Shown piece by piece: positions 32,821-44,870 of a DNA stretch of 64,000 nt; position 1 is the stretch's first letter, and each line of letters opens with the position of its first letter. Both the position numbers and the translations under genes were made by a program. The notes beneath the pieces were generated by a model. That model made no database searches. It was given only the letters and a program-made list of their open reading frames with translations, and was not told the origin of the DNA. The stretch spans positions 1 through 64,000 of the forward strand of contig JAOBSW010001065.1 in the NCBI GenBank assembly GCA_026214975.1, given 5' to 3'. The stretch is from Gentiana macrophylla. Its lineage: Eukaryota; Streptophyta; Magnoliopsida; Gentianales; Gentianaceae.

Positions 32821-34604
32821 TGATGACGTGGTCAATCAGGTTATAATATACTTGACCACCATAAACCAATACTAGCAAGAGGACTAGGCCCATCGTAGTA
32901 TAGCCATAGTGAATCAAGGTCGATCCCACAGGGAACCAATTGTGGATCATCTTATATACAAACAATTAATTAAACATGTCAAGGACATAGAGGCGGTCTA
33001 CGACCAACATAAGACAAGAAAAGATAAATTGACACGACACGACACAACGTAATTAACCTCCCCAATTATAGTCTTTATCGTTTGGACCTAGATAATTTAT
33101 ATAATAAACTGAACTTATTAACTGTCAATCCGTTTGTATCTATCTTAGATTGGCTACGGGAGTCATCCTCTTTAACTTGACTTAGCACCGGTAGGTCACT
33201 AGATCACTGTGGTATTGTTACGTGACTTCGCCTTTTAGTGCCTCCATCTCATATAACTCACACGCTTACGACTCTAAAGATGCCGATATTAACCGTACAC
33301 CTCGTCCAGGCAACATTCCTATGGTTAGGCGTACTTCCTAAACGATTACTCAAGCTCTCGTCCAACTAGCAATTACCAAGTTATAGTCTCATGCTAATCT
33401 ACGACGTATGTATAATCAGGTGCTAGCAATCCCCAAATATAAACCTACCTAGATAACGCTGAACGTCCGAAGATCAATTCATAAGCCTACCTAAGAGTTT
33501 TATATTGGTATTTCCTTTTTACACATTTTAATTAAACTAAGCGAGTAACGTAGCCATAGCCATACCTACTGAGATAATAAATTCTATTAAGTTAACCTAA
33601 CCATAAAGACGTGGCTATTTAACGGATGAAAACAGGGCTCGGTCGACCGAATAGCTAAGCTCGGTCGACCGAATGGTCTTTTTCCCCCAGATTACATCCC
33701 TGAACGTATCTCTCAGCGTTTCATCATACACAACGGATTAAACAGTAATTCGTAAAGCATTCATATAAACTAACTTAGATACACATTAATTGAACAATGC
33801 AGATTCATGAATAAATACTAAGTGTACGACGTAGGTTATGGGATCCCCATAGACAAGGAGTCGCCACATCCCTAACGTCATAGCCTAGATCTACATCATC
33901 TAGCTATGATTAATTAACTCAAACGATAAAGCATAATTGGGAGGGATTAATTACTTAAAAGAAAGAAACAGAAAATAAAGGCTTACATAATGCAGCCCTT
34001 AAATTGCTGGAAACACCCTCAATAAACTACATTGAATCAAGATATGAATAGAGTGATTTTATTGAATGATATTCTAAGGTATATATTACAATTCTCGTAG
34101 CTGCTTGCTTATATAGAGGTTTTTGCCGACTTAGGGTGGTTCTAGAAGGTAAACACGACAAAAGCCCTAAACCGCCCGAAAGGCGACACTCGGTCAACCG
34201 AAGATGACACTCGGTCGATCGAGACTAATGGTTCGGTCGATCGAACCTATATTTTCCATGTTCTACACGCGTTTTCTTCGTTTGCCTTGCTCCCCACTCG
34301 CACGTTTGCATGTCGATCCGATTACTCTCTCATTTAATGCTCCGATTTCCTTCCTTCCTTATCTTGAGATAATTGATTGAATGACACTAATCTTCTCGAT
34401 TTGTCGTGATCTACAAAATCAGCATTTATCGCACAATAAATCGGCTTTTAATAATGAAAACGGCTAAATACCAAATATCATATTAATAATCACTTAACAT
34501 TAAATAATAAATATAAACATGTGATTTAATATGAAATATATATTATTAATCTCGATTTAAGGTCAACGTTGATGACTTTTACGGGTATAATTTGACCGTC
34601 ATCA
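32821..34604 (-). repeat. 3' LTR of the non-autonomous Athila-like element
   Basis: Contains TATA box CTATATAA (minus, 34109-34116). Palindromes start at 34190, 34211 and 34233, upstream of the TATA box in sense orientation. A pair TCGGTCGACCGA starts at 33639 and 33661 in the transcribed part. Confidence 0.93.
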
Positions 34605-34616
34605 ACTACCCCCCAC
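34605..34616 (-). other. Polypurine tract
   Basis: Minus strand GTGGGGGGTAGT, directly before the 3' LTR. Confidence 0.8.
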
Positions 34617-36697
34617 ATAGACTTTGATCGTCCCGAACAAAGCATCAATAAGTCATTCCCCAAGACAACATTTTCTATGGTCAAATCATACTTACACAAG
34701 AAACTCAAGTCAACCCATACTAGTCATGCTCATAAGATATCCATTATTCACTACCGACTATGAATCAAGTGATGTGTGCATGTGCATTTAGTTTTATATA
34801 TTCGTGGCAAGATCAGAGTTTATGCTAACTTCGCAATCTCAACCTACCAACCTCAGCATTCATACTTCTTATGCCTCGCAATGGTTAGAGCACTAGAGCA
34901 ATAAGCAAGAGCGTATCTATAGGGTTTTTGGACTTGGAGACCGAGTACTACTCAAAGCCTCTTAAAGAGTTGAATATTCTTTTCATATCTTCATATTTTT
35001 CAAATACTATCAATCTCAAGGAATAAGACTTTTTAGAGCATCCCCCTATCTTAGATCATGCATAGCATTGAATATTACCACAAGCGCGGGGCTACTTTGG
35101 TAATGTTACTACAAGCCCAGTGTCTAACATTTGCTAAAACACAGGTACGTCTCAAACTTATTACTCCGCTTTTGTTGGCAAGAAGATAAGAATACATCAG
35201 CCAATAAGTATCGACACTAAGTCTACATAACCAATCATCTATGCAATGTACACATAATTTCTTCAGTTATTATGATTTGCGCGGTATACTCGATTCACAG
35301 ATTGAGTAATTGAATAATAAATAACTACTCGCAAAAACGGGCATGAATATCCTCAAATTTACTTAACATAAGTATAAAATGATCACGTACTCATGAAACT
35401 TGGTTCCTTCCCTATCAATTCTTAGCTAGGAACTCACAATTCTAAGGGTACGAGATAAATAATGTGGTATGTATTCAAATTTTCAATTTTTCAATTTTTC
35501 TACCGTTTCATTCAAATTTTAATCATAACATAGCTAAGTCTCCTACCCCCCACTTAAACATGGCATTGTCCTCAATGACAAAAATAAATGAGAATTTAAG
35601 AAAAAGACTTAGCTCTGGAAACGGCTCTCAAGTAAAGGAACAATATCAGAGTAAATGTCAGCACGTTGTGGAGAAACAAGTGAAAACCTGTATAAGCAGA
35701 CAAACTCCACGAAACCTTTAATAACACCATGTCTATGGAAGTTATAGAATAATGTGGCAGTAATATGGTATGAATACCGAAAAACATTTTAAGCCACTTT
35801 ATTTTATACAACCAAAGACAAGAAAAATACTAAATAGAAAGAAAAACAAGCAACTAAAGATGGTAGTCTTCATCTACACCCTCCACCGCCTAAAAGGGTG
35901 GGTAATAAATTGTGTTTTGGGTGGGTTGAAAATGGTTAAGGCATGAGATTGGGTGGGAGAGTGAAACAGATGGAAAGAAAGAGAGGCGATGAAAGAATGG
36001 TTAGAAATGTGAACCGTCGGGGCAGATTGGTGAGAGGATCGAAAAGTTTGAAGGTGAAAAAGTGTAAAAGGAAAGGTAAGGATAATTGCAGAATGAATTG
36101 CACATCACTTTGGATTTTCACTTGGATCACCATTCTAAAAGGTTTTGGAAGTTGACCAAAATAGTTCTTGTTCGCACCAATCATTCTGTTACATTTTCGA
36201 TGAATTCTCAAGCTCTCTTAATGCTTCCATCTTAAGATTGATTGCTAAATTTCCTTTTCTTTAGCAATTTTCTGACTCTCCTAGGGAACTCTATTTCACG
36301 TGGCCTATATTGAGTAAAAAAGTTTTGCACATCCTTAGCCCAATGGCCATCAGAACACGGCAAAATAAAAAACCTCAACATATGTCACGTTACTCTTATT
36401 TGACTCAAAGAAAACAAAACCTAAAATCCTAAAAAGAAATCCTAAGGGTTTTAAAGAAGTAGTTCTGAGTTTAAAGTCCTCAGCTCGACGTTCCAAAAAA
36501 ATTATCCTTGTCAGTCATTATTCTTGGATCACGAGATATTGATCCCTCTGAGCACTATAAGAGGTGGGCTTGTTGCTTTTGCGGATTAATACCCTTCCCT
36601 TGGTTGTGAGACCTAGGAAACAACATTTATCCATACCATTTATCCAAAGCTCTTACCTCGGCTCTCGTTTTAGGAATTAGTGAATTCTAAGAAACTC

Positions 36698-37075
36698 GGC
36701 TAAAATTATGGTTTTGGCCTTGACAATAAGAAACAATGAATCTAAGTACTCCGAATAAGGTCGGTTATGTAGGCAAGCCTACGCCGCCTTATTCGTTGGA
36801 ACATATGTGATGATTCAGGCCAATCCGTCAAGATTAAGCCCGTTTAGCTTTGAAGGCTTATCGGCTATGTTAAGTCTTGTTGAAGCTGGCCGCTGCACGT
36901 ACATCACACGTGGAGGGAGTCGATTGAGCGAAGCTCGGTTGAACTCGCCATGACCATGGTTAGACCATTTCCGAACCCATGTACTAAGAGTCTCCGATTT
37001 CTAAATTGTTACCCAAAGCGTAATCTCGTTTCTATTTAAGGTGGGTTCACCGAGAAGCCATCACCATAAAACTCA
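36698..37075 (-). repeat. Module shared with the LARD-like element at 10.7-11.0 kb
   Basis: Its reverse complement aligns with 10665-11025 in long blocks with only scattered differences. It lies about 930 bp downstream of the 5' LTR in sense orientation. Confidence 0.85.
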
Positions 37076-37794
37076 ACGAAAGTAGAAGATGGTGTTCTCT
37101 CAAAACTCAACGTCTTCTTTAGATTGTGAATGCTTAAACTACACAATTTGTTGCTCCCCTGGCCAGTAGAAGCAATCTCATGCATAGGGATGGTGAGATT
37201 TTAATGAACTACGAGGAACTCTTTATTCACTGCTTCCTTTCAACGACTACATGTTTTCCTACACCCTCTAGATGAGAAAAATATGGGGCAAAACCTTCGA
37301 CACTAATAAAATTAATCTTACAAACCAACTCCCGGCTAAGATTCATGCTAAGGTTCATGTATAGGCTAACCTATGCTCAAAAAAACCAAAAGGTAGTAAA
37401 ACATAAGCAAAAAAAAGGTAGTACCTTGCCTTCAACATTGTACCACGAAGAATTTAAGCCTTTAAATTTTTTTCGGAGCGATCTTTGTGCTTTAATGGTA
37501 TTGCTTCCATCGCTTTTCCCATCGTAGAGTAGTAATTCCGCATGTTTGCTGGGTTATTTTCTCAGCGCCCGCGAAAAATTATTGACTTGAATTATTGCTT
37601 CCCTGGTTTCGCAAAGCGTAAGAAAAACAAAAGCAGACCGTAGATGATTTTAACATGGTTTCCCATGCCGCTATCGACTCACGAATTAAACATACGGGGA
37701 TAAACAGACACGCGAAATTCCAGACTCGAAAAAAACACAAATAAGAAACCGTGTAAACAGAACAAAACAAAACAAAACAAAAAATTATAAACTC

Positions 37795-37828
37795 TCGGTC
37801 GACCGAATGAGGTCTCTCGGTCGACCGA
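37795..37828. repeat. Paired palindromes in the leader
   Basis: TCGGTCGACCGA at 37795-37806 and 37817-37828, 22 bp start to start, about 170-200 nt after the PBS in sense orientation. Confidence 0.9.
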
Positions 37829-37977
37829 ATAGAATGTTTTTTTTTTTTTTTTTATAGAATCTGGAATTTTCAGTCAGAGCAGACAACCAGAGGGACTCAA
37901 AACGTAAAAACTGACTCTAAAACAGAAAACTCGACATGCATAAAAAATATTATTTATATATAAAATTGACCGTTGGC

Positions 37978-37995
37978 TCCCCGGCAACGGCGCCA
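37978..37995 (-). other. Primer-binding site, tRNA-Asp type
   Basis: Minus strand TGGCGCCGTTGCCGGGGA, the full Athila/Tat-type site, six bases from the 5' LTR. Confidence 0.9.
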
Positions 37996-38001
37996 AAAAC
38001 T

Positions 38002-39782
38002 TGATGACGTGGTCAATCAGGTTATAATATACTTGACCACCATAAACCAATACTAGCAAGAGGACTAGGCCCATCGTAGTATAGCCATAGTGAATCAAGG
38101 TCGATCCCACAGGGAACCAATTGTGGATCATCTTATATACAAACAATTAATTAAACATGTCAAGGACATAGAGGCGGTCTATGACCAACATAAGACAAGA
38201 AAAGATAAATTGACACGACACGACACAACGTAATTAACCTCCCCAATTATAGTCTTTATCGTTTGGACCTAGATAATTTATATAATAAACTGAACTTATT
38301 AACTGTCAATGCGTTTGTATCTATCTTAGATTGGCTACGGGAGTCATCCTCTTTAACTTGACTTAGCACCGGTAGGTCACTAGATCACTGTGGTATTGTT
38401 ACGTGACTTCGCCTTTTAGTGCCTCCATCTCATATAACTCACACGCTTACGACTCTAAGGATGCCGATATTAACCGTACACCTCGTCCAGGCAACATTCC
38501 TATGGTTAGGCGTACTTCCTAAACGATTACTCAAGCTCTCGTCCAACTAGCAATTACCAAGTTATTGTCTCATGCTAATCTACGACGTATGTATAATCAG
38601 GTGCTAGCAATCCCCAAATATAAACCTACCTAGATGCTTATTTGAACGTCCAAAGATCAATTCATAAGCCTACCTAAGAGTTTTATATTGGTATTTCCTT
38701 TTTACACATTTTAATTAAACTAAGCGAGTAACGTAGCCATAGCCATACCTACTGAGATAATAAATTCTATTAAGTTAACCTAACCATAAAGACGTGGCTA
38801 TTTAACGGATGAAAACAGGGCTCGGTCGACCGAATAGCTAAGCTCGGTCGACCGAATGGTCTTTTTCCCCCAGATTACATCCCTGAACGTATCTCTCAGC
38901 GTTTCATCATACACAACGGATTAAACAGTAATTCGTAAAGCATTCATATAAACTAACTTAGATACACATTAATTGAACAATGCGATTCATGAATAAATAC
39001 TAAGTGTACGACGAGGTTATGGGATCCCCATAGACAAGGAGTCGCCACATCCCTAACGTCATAGCCTAGATCTACATCATCTAGCTATGATTAATTAACT
39101 CAAACGATAAAGCATAATTGGGAGGGATTAATTACTTAAAAGAAAAAGCAGAAAATAAAGGCTTACATAATGCAGCCCTTAAATTCTTTGGAAACACCCT
39201 CAATAAACTACATTGAATCAAGATATGAATAGAGTGATTTTATTGAATGATATTCTAAGGTATATATTACAATTCTCGTAGCGGCTTGCTTATATAGAGG
39301 TTTTTGCCGACTTAGGGTGGTTCTAGAAGGTAAACACGACAAAAGCCCTAAACGCGCCGAAAGGCGACACTCGGTCAACCGAAGATGACACTCGGTCGAT
39401 CGAGCCTAATGGTTCGGTCGACCGAACCTATATTTTCCATGTTCTACACGTTTTCTTCGTTTGCCTTGCTCCCCACTGCACGTTTGCATGTCGATCCGAT
39501 TACTCTCTCATTTAATGCTCCGATCTCCTTCCTTCCTTATCTTGAGATAATTGATTGAATGACACTAATCTTCTCGATTTGTCGTGATCTACAAAATCAG
39601 CATTTATCGCACAATAAATCGGCTTTTAATAATGAAAACGGCTAAATACCAAATATCATATTAATAATCACTTAACATTAAATAATAAATATAAACATGT
39701 GATTTAATATGAAATATATATTATTAATCTCGATTTAAGGTCAACGTTGATGACTTTTACGGGTATAATTTGACCGTCATCA
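38002..39782 (-). repeat. 5' LTR of the non-autonomous Athila-like element
   Basis: Near-identical partner of 32821-34604. TATA box at 39290-39297 (minus). Palindromes at 38822, 38844, 39371, 39392 and 39414. Confidence 0.93.
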
Positions 39783-39787
39783 AACCC

Positions 39788-40034
39788 AAACATCCTTTTA
39801 ATTGTCCTGAGAAGCCTGCAATTAGTAGCTCTGCTGTAGTCCAATCTGGACTCCGTGTTGCGTTCTATATGCATTTGCGGCCATTGTCATCTGCTGTAGG
39901 AAGGATAGAATTTGGTATTCATTCATAGTATCTAAGTTCCAATTGTAAACAGATGATGCATTAAAACGATTTTGAGGTTGAGTTTCTACTGGTGTTATAT
40001 CCAGAGGATGACTTGGGACTTGTTGTGAATTCAA
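39788..40034 (-). pseudogene. Pararetrovirus coat protein, N-terminal part
   Basis: Frame from Met at 40034 down to the stop at 39822: 70 codons with YNWNLDTMNEYQILSFLQQM. It then continues, with a break, to the insertion border at 39783. The remainder of the capsid protein is beyond the inserted element at 32815 and below. Confidence 0.65.
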
Positions 40035-40039
40035 TCCTA

Positions 40040-41130
40040 TTTTGTTTAGATGATTTTTATCTAGTCAGGTATCAGTGTCTATTTGTGATTCAAAATCATA
40101 TTCTTTTCCAATCGTATTAATATGTAGTGTCGTTGTGGGGGTCGTTTTGGGGGTAACGGATGCTATTTGATTTTTAGAAGATAAGCTGGCTGTCATCTTT
40201 TGAAGTCTGTTTTGCAAATCTTTGAATAACTCAAATTTTTTCTTTTGCATGTCTTTGATAGATGAAGAAGACAATTGGTATGGTTTGAAGACTGAGGTTG
40301 TTGCGGGTTTTACTATATTGGAATGGTCAATTTGGGGAGTTTGCTCAATTCGACTAAGCTACATGTGTTTTTCCATTTTTTTAATTGTTTTCTGATTGTA
40401 TGGAGACTAGTATTTGTATAATTATTTGGTGAAATAATATTGTTTATATTTCTTTTGTCGTCTTCGCCGGGCATTTTGATTGGATAAGCTTCTATATATT
40501 GATCTTGGTGTTGTATTTTTATTCCTTGGAAATGTGGATGAGTAGATTTTATTTTTTTTAGAATTTTGAGTAGTTTCCCATTCTAGATTCTTATTGCGAA
40601 TGGTAATAGGACTAATTTTGGTTGAGAAAGGGTAGTCAACATGATTTTCTAGGGATTAAATTTCAAACCAGTCAGAGAAATGTATATGAATTTTATATGT
40701 TTTTACCAAGTCGTAGTATTTGTTTTGAATTTCATGTCGTTTTATCATAAATTTATCAAAGAACCAAGTCCTTTTTTGTACATTTCTTTCTGAGTAAAAT
40801 TCATCTTGGAGATCTTTTTAATTAATTGTAAAATCTTTTTCAATTAAATTTTGTTCATTAAAATTATCAGTAATGGCTGGAAAGGAAGAGCTGGTTGGTT
40901 CTAGAGGGTTTGTAGGTTCATTGGCCACCTCATTTTCTGTATGATAAAAAGATCTTGGAATTTGTGGAAAATAATCAACATTTTTTAATCTTGTAGCCGG
41001 GATATCGAGAGATTGAATTCCTTGGTTTGGAGGTACCTATAACCGATGGGATTTGGGATACTCTGCCTAGATCAATAGTAGCAGAAGTATCTCAAATACA
41101 GAGCTGGAATAAGTTTATCTGGCACTCGTA
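40040..41130 (-). pseudogene. Pararetrovirus linker between movement and coat proteins
   Basis: Open pieces separated by stops. 40065-40274 gives a Lys/Gln/Glu-rich stretch likely to form a coiled coil (MQKKKFELFKDLQNRLQKM). A hydrophilic piece around 40660-41080 (RTWFFDKFMIKRHEIQNKYY) is readable with two stops. The function of the region is not established. Confidence 0.5.
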
Positions 41131-41132
41131 CT

Positions 41133-41741
41133 TCATCTTCGGTCAAAAAGATGTTTTACCTTGCCATCAGTGAATTGAGTGACATGTTTTAGTTCTGAAT
41201 TTGGTTCTGGAAACCTATTTTGTATTGGGACTACATTTTCTAAAACCCATTCATCTGGAAGAGTAATATCCTTCCACTTTATTGTTCTAGAAGTACACTT
41301 ATTAGATCTCGAAAGATCTATTTGTAGCATGAGAGTTTATCCTTTTGTACTATAACATCGTACTTTTGTAGAAAATGCTGAAATCATAGCTTTGTAGTGT
41401 AATCTAAAAATAATAGTAATTGGAATTGATCCTTCTAACATTTTGTTATTGTGCGTTTTTATTTGAAGCACAAGTGACTTGAGGATGTTTGGATCGTTTA
41501 GTGAAATTGAAATGTTTGGCCAACAATGAAATGTAATTGGACATGTACAAAGACTGGACTCAACAGAACTTAAAAGTGAATCTTCAAAGTCTATGTGTCT
41601 AGTATCTCTAAGAACTTCTAGAATGGCAGTGTTTAATCCTTCTCTGGTTAGAGGTTTTATTCCAACTTGTATTAGACCAATGTGAATATATTGGTATAAT
41701 TTTTGACAATTTTTTTGTAAGCAGATTTCAGAAAGAAGCAC
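41133..41741 (-). pseudogene. Pararetrovirus movement protein (30K superfamily)
   Basis: The movement protein opens plasmodesmata in the virus. Frame from Met at 41741 runs 134 codons to an in-frame TAA (41337-41339), then continues in the same frame to 41133. The core block YIHIGLIQVGIKPLTREGLN and the following SLLSSVESSLC and PNISISLND blocks are typical of the caulimovirid 30K domain. The single nonsense codon and the later stop truncate it. Confidence 0.85.
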
Positions 41742-41745
41742 CCTA

Positions 41746-42058
41746 TCAACCTAATAGTCATATATACAGGAATAACAAACAAATAAAACAACCCTAAAAC
41801 AATCATTTCTACAATAATAACAAATATCTTAAGAGGTACGTGTCGTATTCCTATTTTGTGTTTATATTAGCATGTTATAAATCCTGACCATTCGCCCACT
41901 AATTTCCATGTTCGAAGCTCATAAATCTTCCTTTCAGAAAAGTATTAAAGCCTTACATAAATCCATGATGCTCTCATGATTGTTTTATTCTAATGTTCTT
42001 TTACAATCATAACGTAATACGCATTTTCATTATGAGTTGCAATTATGTACTTTATTAG
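41746..42058. other. Border between pararetrovirus and CACTA right arm
   Basis: AT-rich. No gene and no clear tRNA-Met primer site for the virus were found. Confidence 0.4.
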
Positions 42059-42265
42059 GTGTTAGCAAAGAAAGTAGATAATCTAACAAAGGCAGTGGAG
42101 GTTGAAGTTAAGAGTATGTTATGTGAGGTTTCAATGATGAAGAATGAGGTTGTTATGTGTGTGGTGAATGAACAAGAAGCAAATAAAAACACTTTGGGTA
42201 TTCAAAAGGTCTGGTTACTAGCTCTTAATCGCTTCCATGAACGTACTACTCTTTTTTATAGATAA
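42059..42265 (+). pseudogene. Possible exon of the CACTA element
   Basis: After a TTTATTAG acceptor, 68 codons rich in Lys, Glu and Val (VDNLTKAVEVEVKSMLCEVS) that could form a coiled coil, ending FHERTTLFYR and TAA. Its position just inside the right terminus would suit the tail of a CACTA-encoded protein, but no transposase domain is present. Confidence 0.35.
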
Positions 42266-42439
42266 ATTATTTCCTTGTTGTGTTCTTTTGGTTTGGAGAT
42301 AATGCCATTCATGCAACAAGTAAAACTATAGTTAGTATTTGATATAAATTTTGGCTTGTGATTCTTTTTGGCGGTATTATTATTCTATTTTTTGTTCATT
42401 TTAGTCTAAGAACAATGGATGTATGTTTATTTAATAAAT

Positions 42440-42938
42440 GGATTCACTATTCATAATGATCTATAGTTTTCATCATCGAATGTACGGGAGGCATATGACC
42501 TTATAATGATGGGAAGTGTCATCATTATATCATGGTTTAATGAGTGGAAAAAGACTCTAAAATAAGGGGAGATGTCCTCATTAAACCATTGTATAATGAG
42601 TGGAAATGATCATATGAGGGTATATGTATCACAATTTAATGATAAGAAAATGATCTTTTAATGAGGACATGTGTGTGATTAAATTGTTATTTTCTAAGGG
42701 GAATTAGGCATGTAATGAGTGGATGAATCGTTATTAAAAACAATGTTTAATGATGAGAATATACCGTCATTGAATGTGTTATATAATGAATGACGGAAAA
42801 ATGATTCCCGTCATTATTACCTTTAATGGCGGAGGCGGCAGAGAATGGACATCTCCCATCATTAAAAACTTTTAATGACGGGAATCGAACATTTAATGCC
42901 GGAAATTCCTCCCATTAAAAGCCAATTTTCTTGTAGTG
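42440..42938 (+). repeat. Subterminal repeat region of the CACTA element
   Basis: Many degenerate copies of TAATGA(C/G)GGGA / TCATTAAA in both orientations, becoming denser toward the terminus (for example 42783-42910). Such arrays are transposase binding sites in CACTA elements. Confidence 0.75.
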
Positions 42939-43067
42939 CTGTTATCTAAGTGTTCAGATGGTGCGGTTATAAGGATTAGTAAAGGTCAATCATTTTACTA
43001 TTGTCTCTTATAACTGTAACTCAAGATCATTAGTGGATTCCTCCAACATCACAGGAGAAGGGGAGAC
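42939..43067 (+). repeat. SIRE-type LTR, second copy, part 2
   Basis: Sequence between CACTA right end and the Athila element. The end CACAGGAGAAGGGGAGAC matches the reverse complement of 53779-53796 (GTCTCCCCTTCTCCTGTG) in the minus-strand SIRE LTR, which identifies the family. Confidence 0.7.
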
Positions 43068-44859
43068 TGATAGCAAAATAACTAACCGCTAACTTTGACC
43101 GACAGAGTATCGGGCCAACGGTAGTATAGTGTTGTCAAGGTCGAATCCACAAGAAGTAATGTTCAAGTACCAAAGTCGACTTAGAACTTAGTTCAGGTCA
43201 AAATAGTTGGGGAAAGGTATTATACTACTACAAAAGTAAAGATTGTACTACTGAGTTTACTTCTAGATATTAGCGGGTATAGTCGAACTATTATCCCATG
43301 AGCTACTTTTAACCCTAAGGAAGGACTTAACAGGGAGCGTGTCTTAACTGACCTACCTATCCAATGTAGTTTAACGACATCCACGGGTGCCAACTCCTAA
43401 TTCTAGCGATTAGACTAAACAACTCAATCTAACCACCCTATGTGAAGTTAATTAATTCAACCTTTAGAAAACCGATTAACCTAACATGATTAAGCTCTAG
43501 AGTTGCTCGAACAACGATGATAAACCTCTATATTGGGTTCGGACCTAACAACTAGGCCGAATCTACACAACGAACCTAAAACCCCTTATCCCACATCTCA
43601 CCGCAAAATGCATCTATAAGTTTGATGTGTGTGACAGTGAACAAGGTGATCAATCTAATTCAAAGGCGTTAAAACAAGTTTTAGGACGTGGATTAATCAT
43701 TTAAACAATAATATTACGCACTACACAACTCCCTATCTCATCCTCCTTAGGGTTTTTGCTCGCTTGCACATAATTCGACTACACATGAATTTAGCTACTC
43801 ACAATTATGCTAATAAACAAAAAAAGAATTGAAATCATGCTAGAAATAATAAAAGATAAAGTATTCATTAACATAAAACTGAGGAGAAATCGATCCGAAA
43901 AGTGTGTGTGAAATAATCCACTAAAAGAACAATCTTTGGAACTTGAAACGTAAAACTAAGCTATAGAAAGTGTTTAGAATCAAAGGATGTTATCTTAGGA
44001 ATCAAGGGATCAAAGGGTGTTTAATCTATGCTAAAATCGCCCCTAAATTGCCTAAGAAAAGTCTAAAGTCGGCAAAACACATGAGTAGGGGCTGAATGAG
44101 CTGCGTATTTATAGATTAGGTCGAAATCTGCTGCTGTCGGTCCCGGACGCCCGTCTGGTCCATGTCAGACGCCCGTCCGCCTAGAAAATATGAAGATATT
44201 AGGGCTTTGTCTTCATTGGACGGGCATTCGCATTCCTCTGGACACCCGTCTGGTAACTTATGCCTTGAGGCTTTTCGACCCCTGGACGCTCGTCTGTAAA
44301 CTTAGATGTCCGTCTGTGTTAAATGAGCTTCGTGAATCGGCCTGAGCCTACCCAAACGCCCGTCTGGGGGTCTTTTGGACGCCCGTCCAGCCAAAAACAT
44401 AACTTTCTGAATGAGTGTCAATGCTGTGGACGCCCGTCTGGAATGAGCAAACGCCCGTCTGATGTGGCCTTCCCTTAGACGCCTGTCTGAGGTATATCAA
44501 ATGCCCGTCTGGCTTGTCCTCATCGAAAACTTGGCTTTTCTTCACTTTTTATGCTACATTCGGGCGACGATCACGTCTCATAGTCCAAAACATCACCTTC
44601 CGGGTCCTCGAGTCACCTAAGTCCGGCAATAACATAGACAAACAAACACCGCGCATAATTCCGCAAGACAAAAGCGCTCGGAAAAGAGTGAAATATCGCT
44701 AAAAAGGCGGAGTTTACTATCGATATGACAGTTTAATCCCCGTGTATATAATTCTCGATATTTCTCTCGAAACGGTCTATATCTACCCAAAACATGCCAA
44801 TAAGGTGATAAACGGGGGTTAAACTGCACACCAAAGTACAGTAAAGTTGACTCCCATCA
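43068..44859 (-). repeat. 3' LTR of gag-protease Athila element
   Basis: TGATAGCAAAATAAC to ACTCCCATCA. TATA box CTATAAATA on the minus strand (44106-44114). Twelve boxes of GACGCCCGTC type at 44146-44508, upstream of the TATA box in sense orientation, arranged as six pairs. Confidence 0.92.
44146..44508. repeat. Six paired GACGCCCGTC-type boxes in LTR U3
   Basis: Box starts: 44146/44168, 44219/44241, 44285/44305, 44355/44378, 44429/44449, 44478/44499. Within-pair distances are 22, 22, 20, 23, 20 and 21 bp, although the spacers are different sequences. The box is an inverted repeat (GACG-CC-CGTC). The right LTR repeats the set; its first pair is 51620/51642. Confidence 0.88.
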
Positions 44860-44870
44860 ACCACCCCACA
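44860..44870 (-). other. Polypurine tract
   Basis: Minus strand TGTGGGGTGGT, next to the 3' LTR. Confidence 0.8.

Larger units (their letters stand above)
34617..37977 (-). other. Non-coding interior of the Athila-like element
   Basis: No frame above about 90 codons and no retroelement motif. It holds the shared module (36698-37075), a pair of TCGGTCGACCGA palindromes (37795 and 37817), an AAAAC microsatellite (about 37760-37784) and a T run near 37836-37854. Confidence 0.75.
32821..39782 (-). mobile_element. Young non-autonomous Athila-like LTR element
   Basis: LTRs 32821-34604 (1784 bp) and 38002-39782 (1781 bp), both TGATGACG to GTCATCA, flanked by perfect AACCC duplications (32816-32820; 39783-39787). 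By eye the LTRs differ at only about 20-25 places, so this is a recent insertion. The PBS (tRNA-Asp type) lies beside the right LTR and the purine tract beside the left LTR, so orientation is minus. The 3.4-kb interior has no gag or pol. It splits the viral coat-protein region. Confidence 0.93.
28300..41745 (-). mobile_element. Endogenous pararetrovirus (Caulimoviridae), broken copy
   Basis: Minus-strand order is movement protein, linker, coat protein, protease, RT, RNase H, C-terminal region, promoter. Removing the 6.96-kb element at 32821-39782 leaves about 7.1 kb including the promoter, close to a whole caulimovirid genome. A single polyprotein order with MP first resembles florendoviruses and petuviruses; genus is an inference. 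The reading frame is broken by many stops and shifts, the RT catalytic motif is missing, and the coat-protein region is split, so this copy cannot encode working virus. It lies entirely within the CACTA element. Confidence 0.9.
26454..42938 (+). mobile_element. CACTA (En/Spm) element carrying a pararetrovirus
   Basis: Terminal inverted repeats: left CACTACAAGAAACTTGCC (26454-26471) and, reverse-complemented, right CACTACAAGAAAATTGGC (42921-42938), 16 of 18 identical. Flanking triplets are TTG and CTG, a duplication with one mismatch. Subterminal repeats of type AATGACGGGA occur at both ends. Total span is 16.5 kb, but without the pararetrovirus and its own insertion only about 2.4 kb remain, so the CACTA itself is a small derivative. 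No transposase could be identified. Confidence 0.8.

Noticed and set aside
37760..37784. AAAAC tandem repeat
   Set aside because: Ordinary microsatellite in a non-coding interior; nothing further to say about it.
44146..44508. Regularly spaced short palindromic repeats resembling a CRISPR array
   Set aside because: The boxes are paired rather than evenly spaced, spacers are about 10 bp, and they lie inside both LTRs of a plant retrotransposon.
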